Assembly: GCA_913775795.1 (NCBI GenBank)
Contig: CAJYLT010000031.1
Coordinates: forward strand, 1 to 64,000
Origin: an uncultured Sphingomonas sp.
GTDB lineage: Bacteria; Pseudomonadota; Alphaproteobacteria; Sphingomonadales; Sphingomonadaceae
Direction: 5' to 3'
DNA length: 64,000 nucleotides
Shown here: piece after piece, positions 42,323 to 51,814 of the stretch
Layout: the number at the start of each line of letters is the position of its first letter
Numbering within the stretch: position 1 is the first letter of the stretch
Notes under the pieces: model-generated
Told to the model about the DNA's origin: nothing
Databases searched by the model: none
Seen by the model: only the letters and a program-made list of their open reading frames with translations
Made by a program: the position numbers and the translations under genes

Positions 42323-43813
42323 ATGGCACAGCCGATGGCGACCGCCGCCGCCCCTGACGCGCAGGGCGAACCGATCCAGTACGACGACTTCACGATGCTC
42401 CTGCAAAAGGAGTTCAAGCCGAACGACGACGCCCGCGCGAACCGCATCGAGAATGCGGTGCAGACGCTGGCGCAGCAGGCTTTGGCCGACGCGGCGGTCA
42501 TCGGCGACGACGTGTTCGCGACGATGGACGCGATGCGCGCCGCGCTCGACCGCAAGCTGTCGGAACAGGTCAACCAGATCCTCCACCATGCCGAGTTCCA
42601 GCAGCTGGAATCGGCGTGGCGGGGGCTCAACTATCTCGTCTTCAACACCTCGACGGGCAAGGACTTGAAGATCCGTGTGCTGAACATCGGCAAGGACGAA
42701 TGCCGCAAGATGTTCAAGCAGTACAAGGATGCAGCCTGGGACCAGAGTCCGCTGTTCAAGAAGATCTATGAATCGGAGTTCGGCCAGCTCGGCGGGCAGC
42801 CCTATGGCGCGTTCGTCTGCGACTATTATTTCGATCATTCGGCGCCCGACCTCGAGGTGCTGAAGGGCTTCGCAAAGATCGGCGCCGCCGCGCACGCGCC
42901 CTTCATCAGTGCCGCCGATCCGGGGTTGATGGGCATGGACAGCTGGCAGGAGCTCGCCAATCCGCGCGACCTCGGCAAGCTGTTCGACGCGACCGATTAT
43001 GCCGCCTGGCGGTCGTTCCGGGAAAGCAGCGACAGCCGTTACGTCGCACTCACCATGCCGCGCTTTCTCGGCCGGCCGACCTATGGCGCCAAGTCCGATC
43101 CGGTCGACGAGTTCGATTTCGAGGAGGATACCGCCGGCAGTCACGACCAGCATCTGTGGGTCAACTCGGCCTATGCGATGGCGACGCGCATCACCGATGC
43201 GTTCGCGACCTGGGGCTGGTGCACGCGCATCCGCGGCGTCCAGTCGGGCGGAACGGTCGAGGCGTTGCCGACCGCCTGCTTCCCGACCGACGACGGCGGC
43301 GTAGACATGAAGTGTCCAACCGAGATCGCCATCTCTGACCGGCGCGAGGCGGAGCTGTCGAAGTCGGGGCTGCTGGCGCTCATTCACCGCAAGAACACCG
43401 ACCAGGCGACCTTCATCGGGGCGCAGACGGTGCACAGCCCCAAGCAATATGACGATCCGGCGGCGACCGCGAACGCAAACCTGTCGGCGCGCCTGCCCTA
43501 TATCTTCGCCAGCTGCCGCTTCGCGCATTACCTGAAGTGCATGGTCCGCGACTGGGTCGGCGGCAACAAGGAAGCGCCGCAGCTCAATTACGATCTGAAC
43601 CGCTGGATTTCGCAATATGTCGATGCCCAGCCGGAGAGTTCGTCGGAAGAAACCAAGGCTCGCCTGCCACTCAAGGACGCGCAGATCGAGATCATCCCCG
43701 ACGAGGAAAATCCCGGATACTACAAGGGCAAGTTCCTGTTCGTACCGCATTACCAGCTGGAGGGCATGGACGTGTCGCTCTCCATGGTCTCGCGCCTGCC
43801 CAAGGCGGCGTAA
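42323..43813 (+). CDS. tssC: T6SS contractile sheath large subunit TssC
   Basis: This 496-residue protein contains the full family pattern: LSEQVNQILHHAEFQQLES, WRGLNYLVF, YGAFVCDYYFDH, FISAADPGLMG, YVALTMPRFLGR and the C-terminal LKDAQIEIIPDEENPGYY. It polymerises with TssB into the contractile sheath; the C-terminal helix region is bound by ClpV for recycling. The length is standard (about 490-500). Confidence 0.97.
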   Translation: MAQPMATAAAPDAQGEPIQYDDFTMLLQKEFKPNDDARANRIENAVQTLAQQALADAAVIGDDVFATMDAMRAALDRKLSEQVNQILHHAEFQQLESAWRGLNYLVFNTSTGKDLKIRVLNIGKDECRKMFKQYKDAAWDQSPLFKKIYESEFGQLGGQPYGAFVCDYYFDHSAPDLEVLKGFAKIGAAAHAPFISAADPGLMGMDSWQELANPRDLGKLFDATDYAAWRSFRESSDSRYVALTMPRFLGRPTYGAKSDPVDEFDFEEDTAGSHDQHLWVNSAYAMATRITDAFATWGWCTRIRGVQSGGTVEALPTACFPTDDGGVDMKCPTEIAISDRREAELSKSGLLALIHRKNTDQATFIGAQTVHSPKQYDDPAATANANLSARLPYIFASCRFAHYLKCMVRDWVGGNKEAPQLNYDLNRWISQYVDAQPESSSEETKARLPLKDAQIEIIPDEENPGYYKGKFLFVPHYQLEGMDVSLSMVSRLPKAA

Positions 43814-43875
43814 GACCCCGATCACCCGAACGATAACCGGCGCACGAGCCGTGCCGCCCAGAGGAGGATTAGATC

Positions 43876-44355
43876 ATGGCCGTTGACATGTTCCTGAAGC
43901 TTGACGGGATCAAGGGCGAGTCGACCGATTCGAAGCACAAGGATGAGATCAACATCCACAGCTTTACCTTCGGCGTCCATCAGACCGGCGCATCGGCCGC
44001 GGGCGGCGGATCGGGTGCCGGCAAGGCGCAGTTCGACGATATCCAGATCTCGAAGGCCGCCGACCTTGCCAGCCCCAACCTGATGCTCGCCTGCGCGACG
44101 GGCCAGCACATCAAGGAGGCCAAGATCACCGTCCGCAAGGCCGGTGGTCAGCAGGAGGAGTTCTACATCATCACGCTCAACGACCTGATCGTGTCGAGCA
44201 TGCAGAACACCGGCACCGGCAGCGACAACCCGACCGAGATGCTGACGATGAACTATTCGAAGGTGAAGTTCGACTACAAGCCGCAGAAGCCCGACGGTAC
44301 CCTCGGCGGGGTGTCGACCGCCGGCTACGACATCAAGGCCAACAAGAAGGTCTGA
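43876..44355 (+). CDS. hcp: T6SS tube protein Hcp (TssD)
   Basis: This 159-residue protein has the Hcp1-type pattern: MFLKLDGIKGES at the start, INIHSFTFGVHQTG, ACATGQHIKEAKITVRKAGG and the C-terminal YDIKANK. It forms hexameric rings stacked into the inner tube and binds small effectors. There is no C-terminal effector extension. A strong AGAGGAGGA ribosome-binding site precedes it and a strong hairpin follows, both consistent with high expression relative to the neighbouring genes. Confidence 0.97.
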   Translation: MAVDMFLKLDGIKGESTDSKHKDEINIHSFTFGVHQTGASAAGGGSGAGKAQFDDIQISKAADLASPNLMLACATGQHIKEAKITVRKAGGQQEEFYIITLNDLIVSSMQNTGTGSDNPTEMLTMNYSKVKFDYKPQKPDGTLGGVSTAGYDIKANKKV

Positions 44356-44363
44356 CCCCGGCC

Positions 44364-44395
44364 GGCCCGCCGCCGCCATTTGATGGCCGCGGGCC
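44364..44395 (+). terminator. Stem-loop after hcp (attenuator or mRNA-stabilising hairpin)
   Basis: GGCCCGC (44364-44370) and CCAT (44376-44379) can pair with ATGGCCGCGGGCC (44383-44395) around a TTG loop, leaving small bulges. No T-run follows, so complete termination is unlikely. Such hairpins can protect a 3' end or reduce read-through from hcp into tagJ. Confidence 0.4.
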
Positions 44396-44427
44396 GTGCT
44401 CCCCTTCCGCTTTCGGAGCTGCCAATC

Positions 44428-45234
44428 ATGGACGATGCCGATGCGCGCTGGCGCGAGGGCGATATCGACGGCGCGCGCGCCGCGCTGGTCGCCCGCGTCA
44501 AGGCCGCACCCGCGGACGTGCCGACGCGCATGTTCCTGTTTCAGTTGATGGCGCTGGCCGGCGACTGGGACAAGGCGCGCTTGCAGCTCGAGACACTGGC
44601 GCGGTTGTCGCCCGCCTCGCAAATGCTGGCGGTCGCCTATGGCCAGGCGATCGATGCCGAACGGCAGCGCGCTGCTGCCATGGCAGGTGAAGTCGAGGTG
44701 CCCGTACTGGCGCGCGTCGGCGACTGGATCAACGATCTGGCCGCCGCGCTCGGCCATGCGGCAAGGGGCGAGGCCGACGCGGCGGCGGCCCGGCGTGAGG
44801 CGGCGCTGGATGCCGCCCCGGATACGGCCGGATCGATCGAAATCGCGGGCGAGGCGGAGGCGATCGCCTTCGACTGGATCGCCGACACCGACGCGCGCTT
44901 CGGCCCGGCGGCCGAGGCGATCATCGGCGGGCGGTGGGGCCTGCTGCCCTTCGATGCGGTCGAGCAACTGACGAGCGCGGGGGCCGCCGACCTTCGCGAC
45001 ACGATCTGGTTTCCGGCCGAGATCCGGCTGCGTGCGGGTGGCTCGGTCGCCGCGCTGCTGCCGGCGCGCTACCCCGGCAGCCATGCCGCCGCGGAGATCG
45101 GCCACATCATGGGTACGCGCACCGATTGGGACGCCCGCGGGCACGGGATCGGCCAGCACGTGCTGATGACATCGGGCGGGGCGGAGTTCGGGTTGACCGC
45201 GATCCGCCGCCTGACGCTGACGGACGCACGCTGA
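44428..45234 (+). CDS. tagJ: T6SS accessory protein TagJ (ImpE family)
   Basis: This 268-residue soluble protein has a TPR-like N-terminal half (WREGDIDGARAALVARVKAAP, then a GDWDKARLQLETLARL repeat) and the ImpE C-terminal half (DTIWFPAEIRLR, VAALLPARYPGSH). ImpE/TagJ binds TssB and ClpV and modulates sheath disassembly in some systems. The start at 44428 is supported by GGAG 9 bp upstream; a longer frame from 44380 would begin inside the post-hcp hairpin. The stop shares a base with the tssE start (TGATG). Confidence 0.92.
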   Translation: MDDADARWREGDIDGARAALVARVKAAPADVPTRMFLFQLMALAGDWDKARLQLETLARLSPASQMLAVAYGQAIDAERQRAAAMAGEVEVPVLARVGDWINDLAAALGHAARGEADAAAARREAALDAAPDTAGSIEIAGEAEAIAFDWIADTDARFGPAAEAIIGGRWGLLPFDAVEQLTSAGAADLRDTIWFPAEIRLRAGGSVAALLPARYPGSHAAAEIGHIMGTRTDWDARGHGIGQHVLMTSGGAEFGLTAIRRLTLTDAR

Positions 45235-45737
45235 TGCGCTCGCGCCTGACCGCGCCGCTGTTTGACAAGCTGGTGGCGGGGAACATGCCTGCCGGCCTCG
45301 AACTGCACGGTGACGAAGCCGCGCGGTTCGCCGCGGGGGATCCCGACCATTTCTCCGAACGGGCCCTGCGCGACACGGTGCGGCGCGAGGTCGGCTGGAT
45401 CCTCAACACCACGCAATTCGGCGCGCTCGCCGATCTGGAGGGACTGCCCGCGGTCGAGACGTCGGTACTCAATTTCGGCGTGCCCGATCTCAGCGGCAAG
45501 GCGGTTTCGCACCGGGTCGTGCTGGCACGGGCACGCGACGTGCGCGGGGCGCTGCGCACGTTCGAGCCGCGGCTGGATCCCGAGACGCTGACCGTCGAAC
45601 CCGTCGAGGCGGCCGAGCGGGAGAATGCCGCCACCTTCGTGATCCGTGCCGATATCCGAAGCGCGGTGCACCCCGTGCCGGTGCGACTCAAGACCGATAT
45701 CGAGGCCGATGGCGGCGCCGTCGCGGTGCGCGAGTAA
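45234..45737 (+). CDS. tssE: T6SS baseplate protein TssE (gp25-like)
   Basis: This 167-residue protein carries the gp25/lysozyme-like baseplate signature: LRDTVRREVGWILNTTQ, the conserved VLNFGVPDLSG and a beta-rich end (TFVIRADIR). It links the sheath to the baseplate wedge with TssF, TssG and TssK. Translation starts at 45234, where ATG shares a base with the tagJ stop. Confidence 0.94.
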   Translation: MRSRLTAPLFDKLVAGNMPAGLELHGDEAARFAAGDPDHFSERALRDTVRREVGWILNTTQFGALADLEGLPAVETSVLNFGVPDLSGKAVSHRVVLARARDVRGALRTFEPRLDPETLTVEPVEAAERENAATFVIRADIRSAVHPVPVRLKTDIEADGGAVAVRE

Positions 45738-45742
45738 CGCCG

Positions 45743-47608
45743 GTGGATCCCCGCCTGCTCTCCGCCTATAACGACGAACTGACCTACCTGCGCGAGGCGT
45801 CGCGCGAATTCGCCGCCGAGCATGAGGCGGTGGCCGGCCGCCTCGGCCTTAATACGCCCAGTGACCCGGACCCGTATGTCGAGCGCCTGTTGGAGGGGGT
45901 CGCGTTTCTCAGCGCGCGGGTGCAGCTCAAGCTTCAGGACCAGTTCCCCGATTTCACCAAGGCGTTGCTGCAGGCGATCCAGCCGCAATATCTGGCGCCG
46001 ACGCCGTCGATCTGCATCGCGGCCTTCGAACCGCACGAGGGCGATCCCGCACTGATCCAGGGATGCGCGATCCCGCGGCTGACTGCGCTCGCCGCCGCGG
46101 CGACGGGGCACGGCGATGCGACGGTGACGTTCCGGACCGGCCATGACGTGACGCTGTGGCCGCTGCGCATCGTCCAGGCGGAGTATCTGGCGACCCGCGC
46201 CGCCGTCGCGACGTTCGCCGCGGCGGCAGGCGTGGTGGCCGAGGCGGGCCTTCGCGTCCGCTTCGAGGCGACGGGGGGGGCGGCGCTCGCGCAATTGCCC
46301 ATCGAGCGGTTGCCGATCCACCTGGCGGGGGGCGAGGCGACGCCGGGCGAACTCTATCGCCAGATGATCGGCGACACGCTGGCGGTGGTCGCGCGTGATC
46401 CCGCCGCGGCGGACGGATCGGCGGGCTGGACCATGCTCCCGCTGCCCGAGCAGCTGGGCTTCGCCGATGACGAGGCACTACTCCCCGCCGACCAGCGCAG
46501 CTTTCGCGGCTATCGATTGCTCACCGAGTATTTCGCCTGCCCCGAACGGTTTCTGTTCGTCGCGCTGCCCGCGCTTCGCCGGGCCTTCGCCCGGTGCGAG
46601 GGGGCATGCGACGTGGTTCTGCTGTTCCGCCGTGCGGTACCGGCGCTTTCGGGCGCGGTGGCCCCGAATGCGCTTCGCCTGTTCGCGGCGCCGGCGATCA
46701 ACCTGTTCGAGAAGCAGCTCGGCCGCGTCACCGTGAAGCGGGAGGTGCACGAGCATCATGTCGTCCCCGACCGCACCCGGCCGCTGGATTTTGAGGTGTT
46801 CCGGCTGCTCGACGTGCGTGCCTACGGCGCCGACAATCGCGACGCGCGGGAAGTGGCGCCGATGTACGCCCTCGGTGCGCAGCTGCACGACTGGCGCGAT
46901 GCGCTGTTCTACAGCGTGCGGCTGACCCAGCGGCGACTGTCGACCCGCGAACAGCGCAGCCGTCGGCGCAGCGATTATGCCGGCACGGAGATGTGGCTGA
47001 GCCTGACCGCGCCGGGCGATCCTGCGCGGCTCGACGACGTGCGCGAATTGGCGGTGCGGGCGCTGGTCACCAATCGCGAGCTGCCGGAACTGCTGACCTT
47101 CAGCGGCGACCATCACCTGACCGCCAGCGGCGTACCCGCGCGCGCGATCGCCGTGGTGCGCGCACCGACGCGACCGCGTCCGCCGATGGGACTGTCGAGC
47201 GCGGCCTGGCAGGTGATCGCGCACCTGACGCCCAACCACATGACGCTCGCGCCCGAGGATGGCGAGGATCCGACGACGCTGCGCGACCACTTGGCGCTTT
47301 ACGGCCGGACCGACGATCCGGCGGCGCGGCGACAGGTCAACGGCATCCTAGCGGTGCGATCACGCGCGATCACGCGCCGGGTGGGGTGGATGGACCGAAC
47401 GGCAGTCGCCCGCGGACGACAGATCCGCGTGCGCCTCGACGACGGGGCGTTCGATCGCGGGCGCATGTTCCTGTTCGGCGCGGTGCTGGAGCGGTTTCTG
47501 GCCGAGTTCGCGACCGTCAACGCCTTTACCGAAACGCATTTTCATTCCGCTGACGAGGGGGAGATCGCCGCATGGCCCGCGCGGATCGGCCGTCGTCCGA
47601 TCATCTGA
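45743..47608 (+). CDS. tssF: T6SS baseplate protein TssF
   Basis: This 621-residue protein starts at GTG 45743, giving the family N terminus (VDPRLLSAYNDELTYLREA, then EFAAEHEAVAGRLGL). Conserved parts include VERLLEGVAFLSARVQLKLQ and PQYLAPTPSI. The C-terminal region has NLFEKQLGRV and the VHEHHVVPDRTRPLDFEV segment. With TssG it forms the baseplate wedge. It overlaps tssG by 37 bp. Confidence 0.96.
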   Translation: MDPRLLSAYNDELTYLREASREFAAEHEAVAGRLGLNTPSDPDPYVERLLEGVAFLSARVQLKLQDQFPDFTKALLQAIQPQYLAPTPSICIAAFEPHEGDPALIQGCAIPRLTALAAAATGHGDATVTFRTGHDVTLWPLRIVQAEYLATRAAVATFAAAAGVVAEAGLRVRFEATGGAALAQLPIERLPIHLAGGEATPGELYRQMIGDTLAVVARDPAAADGSAGWTMLPLPEQLGFADDEALLPADQRSFRGYRLLTEYFACPERFLFVALPALRRAFARCEGACDVVLLFRRAVPALSGAVAPNALRLFAAPAINLFEKQLGRVTVKREVHEHHVVPDRTRPLDFEVFRLLDVRAYGADNRDAREVAPMYALGAQLHDWRDALFYSVRLTQRRLSTREQRSRRRSDYAGTEMWLSLTAPGDPARLDDVRELAVRALVTNRELPELLTFSGDHHLTASGVPARAIAVVRAPTRPRPPMGLSSAAWQVIAHLTPNHMTLAPEDGEDPTTLRDHLALYGRTDDPAARRQVNGILAVRSRAITRRVGWMDRTAVARGRQIRVRLDDGAFDRGRMFLFGAVLERFLAEFATVNAFTETHFHSADEGEIAAWPARIGRRPII

Positions 47609-48600
47609 CCTTCCTCGCCGACGCGGCCGCCGCGCCGCGGCGCTGGGAGCCGTTCGCGCTGCTTCGCGGGGCGGAGGCGCGCGCTGCCGGTCGCCCGCGC
47701 ATCGGCCGTGCGCGCCTGCCCGGCGAGGACGTGGTCGCCGTCGTTCAGGACCCGGCGCCCGGCTTTGCCCCCGCTGCCATCGTGGGAATCGAGCCTGCGC
47801 CGGTATCGGGCGGCTATCGCATCGTCGGCCGCTGGTTCGGGCTGCTGGGATCGATGGGGCCGATGCCGCTCCACCTGTCCGAATATGCCGCGTGGGAAGC
47901 GCGCTATGCCAAGGCGCGGCCGTTCGGCCGGTTCCTCGACCTGCTCGCCCGGCGGATGCAGCATTTCTTCTATCGCGCGTGGGCGGATGCCGAACCGGCG
48001 GTGCAGGCCGACCGTCCGGACGACGACCGCTTCGCGCGCTATCTCTCGCAGCTGACGGGCGCGGGCGAGGGCGTCCGCCTGCACGCCGCCTGGCCGGCAG
48101 AGGCGCGGCTTGCCTATGCCGCGCTGTTCGCGTCGCGTCGTAGCGCGACCGGCCTCGAGGATGCGCTGGCGCACCTCATCGGCGCGCCGGTCCATGTCCT
48201 CGAATATCAGCCGCGCCATCGTGAGCTCGAGCCGGGCGACCGCAGCCGCCTGGGCCGCGCGACGGCCGGATTGGGCGCGGGTGCGATGCTGGGCCACCGC
48301 GTCCGCACCGTCACCGATGCGTTCCGCATCGTCATTCGCGTGCCTGATGCGACTGCCTACCGCGCGCTGCTGCCCACCGGACGGCGGCATCGGGTGGTAG
48401 CCGAGGCACTCGACGCCTTCGCCCCCGCGCATCTCGAATGGGACATCGCGCTCGACATCGCGCGAGAGGCGGCACCGCCCGCGCGGCTCGACGGGCGTAC
48501 CCAGCTTGGCTGGACGAGCTGGGTCGTGCCGATGCGCGGCCCGGCTCGCCGGCGCGACGCCCATCTGCGGCGGACATCTTCGGGGAGAATGGCATCATGA
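47572..48600 (+). CDS. tssG: T6SS baseplate protein TssG
   Basis: This 342-residue protein has the TssG pattern: RRWEPFALLRGAEA, the GLLGSMGPMPLHLSEY core, FGRFLDLLARRMQHFFYRAW and the LGRATAGLGAGAMLGHRV segment. The start is supported by GAGGGGGAGA. The stop overlaps the tssH start (ATGA). It completes the wedge with TssF and TssE. Confidence 0.95.
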   Translation: MARADRPSSDHLTFLADAAAAPRRWEPFALLRGAEARAAGRPRIGRARLPGEDVVAVVQDPAPGFAPAAIVGIEPAPVSGGYRIVGRWFGLLGSMGPMPLHLSEYAAWEARYAKARPFGRFLDLLARRMQHFFYRAWADAEPAVQADRPDDDRFARYLSQLTGAGEGVRLHAAWPAEARLAYAALFASRRSATGLEDALAHLIGAPVHVLEYQPRHRELEPGDRSRLGRATAGLGAGAMLGHRVRTVTDAFRIVIRVPDATAYRALLPTGRRHRVVAEALDAFAPAHLEWDIALDIAREAAPPARLDGRTQLGWTSWVVPMRGPARRRDAHLRRTSSGRMAS

Positions 48601-51290
48601 GCGAGATCAGCCGCGCGAGCCTGTTCGGCCGCCTCAACACGACCACGCTGAAGGCGGTGGAAACCGCCACTGGCTTCTGCCGGATGCGCGGCAATCCCTA
48701 TGTCGAGCTGGTCCACTGGCTGCACGTCCTGCTTCAGGATCCGGCAAACGATGTCGGCCGGCTGCGTATCGCCTTCGGCCTCGACGAGGCGCGGATGGCG
48801 AAGGACGTGCTCGCCGCGCTCGACGCACTGCCGCGCGGCGCGACCGCGGTGTCGGACTTCTCGCCCCAGATCGAGGAGGCGGTCGAGAAGGGCTGGCTGT
48901 TCGCTTCGCTCCAGTTCGGCGCGGCCAAGGTGCGCAGCGCCCACCTCGTCTATGCGATGCTCAAGACGCCGACGCTGCGCAACGCGCTCTACGCGTTGTC
49001 GGGTGAGTGGAAGAAGGTGAACGCCGACAAGCTGGGGGAGGGACTGGAAACCGTCTGCCATGCCTCCAGCGAGACGACCGAGACGGCCGCCGCGTCGCGA
49101 CCGGGGCCGGCGGGCGGCGAGGATGCCGGCCCGGGCCAGACCGGCGTTACCGGCAACGACGCGCTCGACCGCTTCTCGATCGACCTGACCGCGCGGGCCA
49201 GATCGGGTGAGATCGACCGCATCGTCGGCCGCGACGCCGAGATCCGCCAGGTCGTCGACATCCTGCTGCGCCGGCGCCAGAACAACCCGATCCTCGTTGG
49301 CGAGGCAGGGGTGGGCAAGACCGCGGTGGTCGAGGGCTTCGCACGCCGGATCGCCGATGGCGACGTGCCGCCCGCCCTGCGCAACGTCACGCTGCGCGCG
49401 CTCGATATCGGCCTGCTTCAGGCGGGCGCCAGCGTGAAGGGCGAGTTCGAGAAGCGGCTGCGCGACGTGATCGACGCGGTCGAGCAGTCGGCCGAACCGA
49501 TTATCCTCTTCATCGACGAGGCGCATACGCTGGTCGGGGCGGGGGGACAGGCGGGGACGGGCGATGCCGCCAACCTCTTGAAACCGGCACTGGCACGCGG
49601 CCGACTGCGGACGATCGCGGCGACGACCTATGCCGAATATCGCCAGTATTTCGAAAAGGACCCCGCGCTCACCCGCCGGTTCCAGACCGTCGACGTGGGC
49701 GAGCCGGAGGTCGGGCCCGCAGTGGCGATGATCCGGTCGGTCGCGCCGATGATGGAGGCGCATCACGGCGTCGTCGTGCTGGACGAGGCGGTGGACGCCG
49801 CCGTCCGCTTGTCGCAGCGATACATTCCGGCACGCCAACTGCCTGACAAGGCGGTGAGCCTGCTCGATACCGCCTGCGCGCGCGTCGCCGTGTCCCAGCA
49901 TGCCATTCCCGCGCCGGTCGAGGATCGCCGCCGGCGCGTCGAGCTGCTCGGCGTCGAGCGCGAGATCGCGGTGCGCGAGGCAGAAAACCAATATGGCAGC
50001 GCCGATCGCGCGGCCAAGCTGGATGTCGAGATCGCCGCCGCGACGGAGGCGCTGGATGCCGCCGAGGCGAAATGGGCGCGGGAGAAGGCCGCATTCGAAA
50101 CCGTCCGCACCGCCCGCGACGCGCTGGTCGCCGCGCGGGGCGAGGGCGATCGCGAGGCGGCCGAGGATGCGGAGGCGACGCTGGCGCTTGCGGTGGCGGG
50201 GATGCGGGAGGCCGGGGGCGACGCGCCGATGGTGTTCGGCGTTGCCGATGCCGACGCGGTCGCCAGCGTGGTCGGCGACTGGACGGGCATCCCGGTCGGC
50301 CGGATGGTCAAGGACGAGATCGCCAGCGTCCTGACGATCGCCGACCAGTTGAAGGCGCGCGTGATCGGTCAGGACCACGCGATGGACGCGATCGCCAAGC
50401 GCATCCAGACCAGTCGCGCCAAGCTCGACAATCCGAACAAGCCCGTCGGCGTGTTCATGCTGTGCGGCCCGTCGGGGGTCGGCAAGACCGAAACCGCGCA
50501 TGCGCTTTCCGAACTGCTCTATTCTGGCGACGACAGCCTGATCGTCATCAACATGAGCGAGTTTCAGGAAGCGCATACCGTCTCGACGCTGAAGGGCGCG
50601 CCGGCGGGCTATGTCGGTTACGGCCAGGGCGGCGTTCTGACCGAGGCGGTGCGGCGCCGGCCCTATTCGGTGGTCCTCCTCGACGAAGTCGAAAAGGCAC
50701 ATCCCGACGTCCACGAGATGTTTTTCCAGGTGTTCGACAAGGGGTTCATGAACGACAGCGAGGGGCGGTTCATCGATTTCAAGAACACGCTGATCCTATT
50801 GACCAGCAACGTCGGCACCGACCTCGTCATGAGCCTGAGCGAAGACGAGGAGATGAAGCCCGAGCCGGAGGGGCTGGCGACGGCGGTGCGCCCCGAACTG
50901 CTAAAGGTGTTCCCGCCCGCGCTGCTCGGGCGGCTGCTCGTGCTGCCATATTATCCGCTGTCGCCGACGATGCTGTCCGGCATCGTCCGCCTCCAGCTCG
51001 ACCGCGTGGTGCGGCGCGTGCGCGACAATCACGGCATCGCGCTGACCTATGGCCAGGACGTGATCCACCATATCGTCGCACGCTGCACCGAGGTCGCGAG
51101 CGGCGGCCGAATGATCGACGCGATCCTGACCAACACGATGCTCCCCGACATGTCGATCGCACTGCTCGAGCGCCAAATGCGGGGGGAGGAAGTGACCGCG
51201 ATCGAGGTGGGGATCGAGGGGGAGCGGATTGACTTCCAATTCCGCGGCGCTGCGAGATCTCCGAGCCGGGATAGCTGCCTTACCATTTGA
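48597..51290 (+). CDS. tssH: T6SS AAA+ ATPase ClpV (TssH)
   Basis: This 897-residue double-ring ATPase disassembles contracted TssBC sheaths. It has a ClpN domain (about residues 1-160), a D1 module with Walker A VGEAGVGKTA (about residue 238) and Walker B ILFIDEAHTL, a coiled-coil middle region (about 430-530), and a D2 module with GPSGVGKTE (about residue 625) and VVLLDEVEKAH. GRMIDAILTNTMLP near the end is typical of ClpV. The start at 48597 overlaps the tssG stop and has GGGGAGAA upstream. The last 15 or so residues (RSPSRDSCLTI) are atypical and may be a local extension. Confidence 0.96.
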   Translation: MSEISRASLFGRLNTTTLKAVETATGFCRMRGNPYVELVHWLHVLLQDPANDVGRLRIAFGLDEARMAKDVLAALDALPRGATAVSDFSPQIEEAVEKGWLFASLQFGAAKVRSAHLVYAMLKTPTLRNALYALSGEWKKVNADKLGEGLETVCHASSETTETAAASRPGPAGGEDAGPGQTGVTGNDALDRFSIDLTARARSGEIDRIVGRDAEIRQVVDILLRRRQNNPILVGEAGVGKTAVVEGFARRIADGDVPPALRNVTLRALDIGLLQAGASVKGEFEKRLRDVIDAVEQSAEPIILFIDEAHTLVGAGGQAGTGDAANLLKPALARGRLRTIAATTYAEYRQYFEKDPALTRRFQTVDVGEPEVGPAVAMIRSVAPMMEAHHGVVVLDEAVDAAVRLSQRYIPARQLPDKAVSLLDTACARVAVSQHAIPAPVEDRRRRVELLGVEREIAVREAENQYGSADRAAKLDVEIAAATEALDAAEAKWAREKAAFETVRTARDALVAARGEGDREAAEDAEATLALAVAGMREAGGDAPMVFGVADADAVASVVGDWTGIPVGRMVKDEIASVLTIADQLKARVIGQDHAMDAIAKRIQTSRAKLDNPNKPVGVFMLCGPSGVGKTETAHALSELLYSGDDSLIVINMSEFQEAHTVSTLKGAPAGYVGYGQGGVLTEAVRRRPYSVVLLDEVEKAHPDVHEMFFQVFDKGFMNDSEGRFIDFKNTLILLTSNVGTDLVMSLSEDEEMKPEPEGLATAVRPELLKVFPPALLGRLLVLPYYPLSPTMLSGIVRLQLDRVVRRVRDNHGIALTYGQDVIHHIVARCTEVASGGRMIDAILTNTMLPDMSIALLERQMRGEEVTAIEVGIEGERIDFQFRGAARSPSRDSCLTI

Positions 51291-51318
51291 CCGCTACGCA
51301 ATCTGACGGGAATTCGAC

Positions 51319-51726
51319 ATGTCACACCTCCAGTCATTCAAGCCTTCGGAAATATTCCTGAGTGCCGAAGAGGCATATGCCGTTTTGAAATTCTATTGGC
51401 CAGACCTCAAGGTCAAGCAGAGCGACCTGAACGAGTCGGACGTCGAATATGCGCAAGGCCTGTTGGTCGAGGGCATCGATGCGTCGTACAAGATGGGCTA
51501 CGCGCATCTTATATTCGACTGCTTTTTCATGAAACCACCGGGCAGCTTCGTCCAGGTCAACAAGATGGTTAGGTCATTCCTGAAGAAAGCGGCCAAGCAC
51601 TGGTTCAGGCACATTCAAGCTGGAAACGACTTGAACGATGCAAAGATCTATAACGCCGTCCGGGGCGTGATCGCGCTCAACTTCCGGTCCGACGCCATCA
51701 TCCGGTTTACGATCGACAAGCAATAG
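51319..51726 (+). CDS. Hypothetical protein of the T6SS cargo region
   Basis: This is a 135-residue soluble protein without a recognised domain. It has a helical, acidic-then-basic pattern: SAEEAYAVLKFYWPDL, VEYAQGLLVEGIDASYKMGYAH, VRSFLKKAAKHWFRH and a C-terminal RFTIDKQ. Its base composition is visibly lower in GC than all neighbours, suggesting recent acquisition. It lies 28 bp after tssH and 88 bp before the PAAR gene, in the same direction. Possible roles are an immunity protein for a lost or linked effector, or an adaptor; nothing in the sequence decides between them. Confidence 0.72.
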   Translation: MSHLQSFKPSEIFLSAEEAYAVLKFYWPDLKVKQSDLNESDVEYAQGLLVEGIDASYKMGYAHLIFDCFFMKPPGSFVQVNKMVRSFLKKAAKHWFRHIQAGNDLNDAKIYNAVRGVIALNFRSDAIIRFTIDKQ

Positions 51727-51814
51727 CCCGGACGATCCGTGCTGGGTCGGATCAGCTACGATCGCAATCCGGCTGATCCGATCGCCCTCTATATCATCAT
51801 GGAACGTCGAGCCC

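Noticed and set aside
41666..43825. Long open frame antisense to tssB/tssC (719 codons)
   Set aside because: High GC leaves few stops on the opposite strand. The composition is Arg/Gly/His-rich without domains, and the plus strand clearly encodes TssB and TssC.
48357..50714. Long open frame antisense to tssH (785 codons)
   Set aside because: Shadow of ClpV codons; no ribosome-binding site, no recognisable domain and low-complexity composition.
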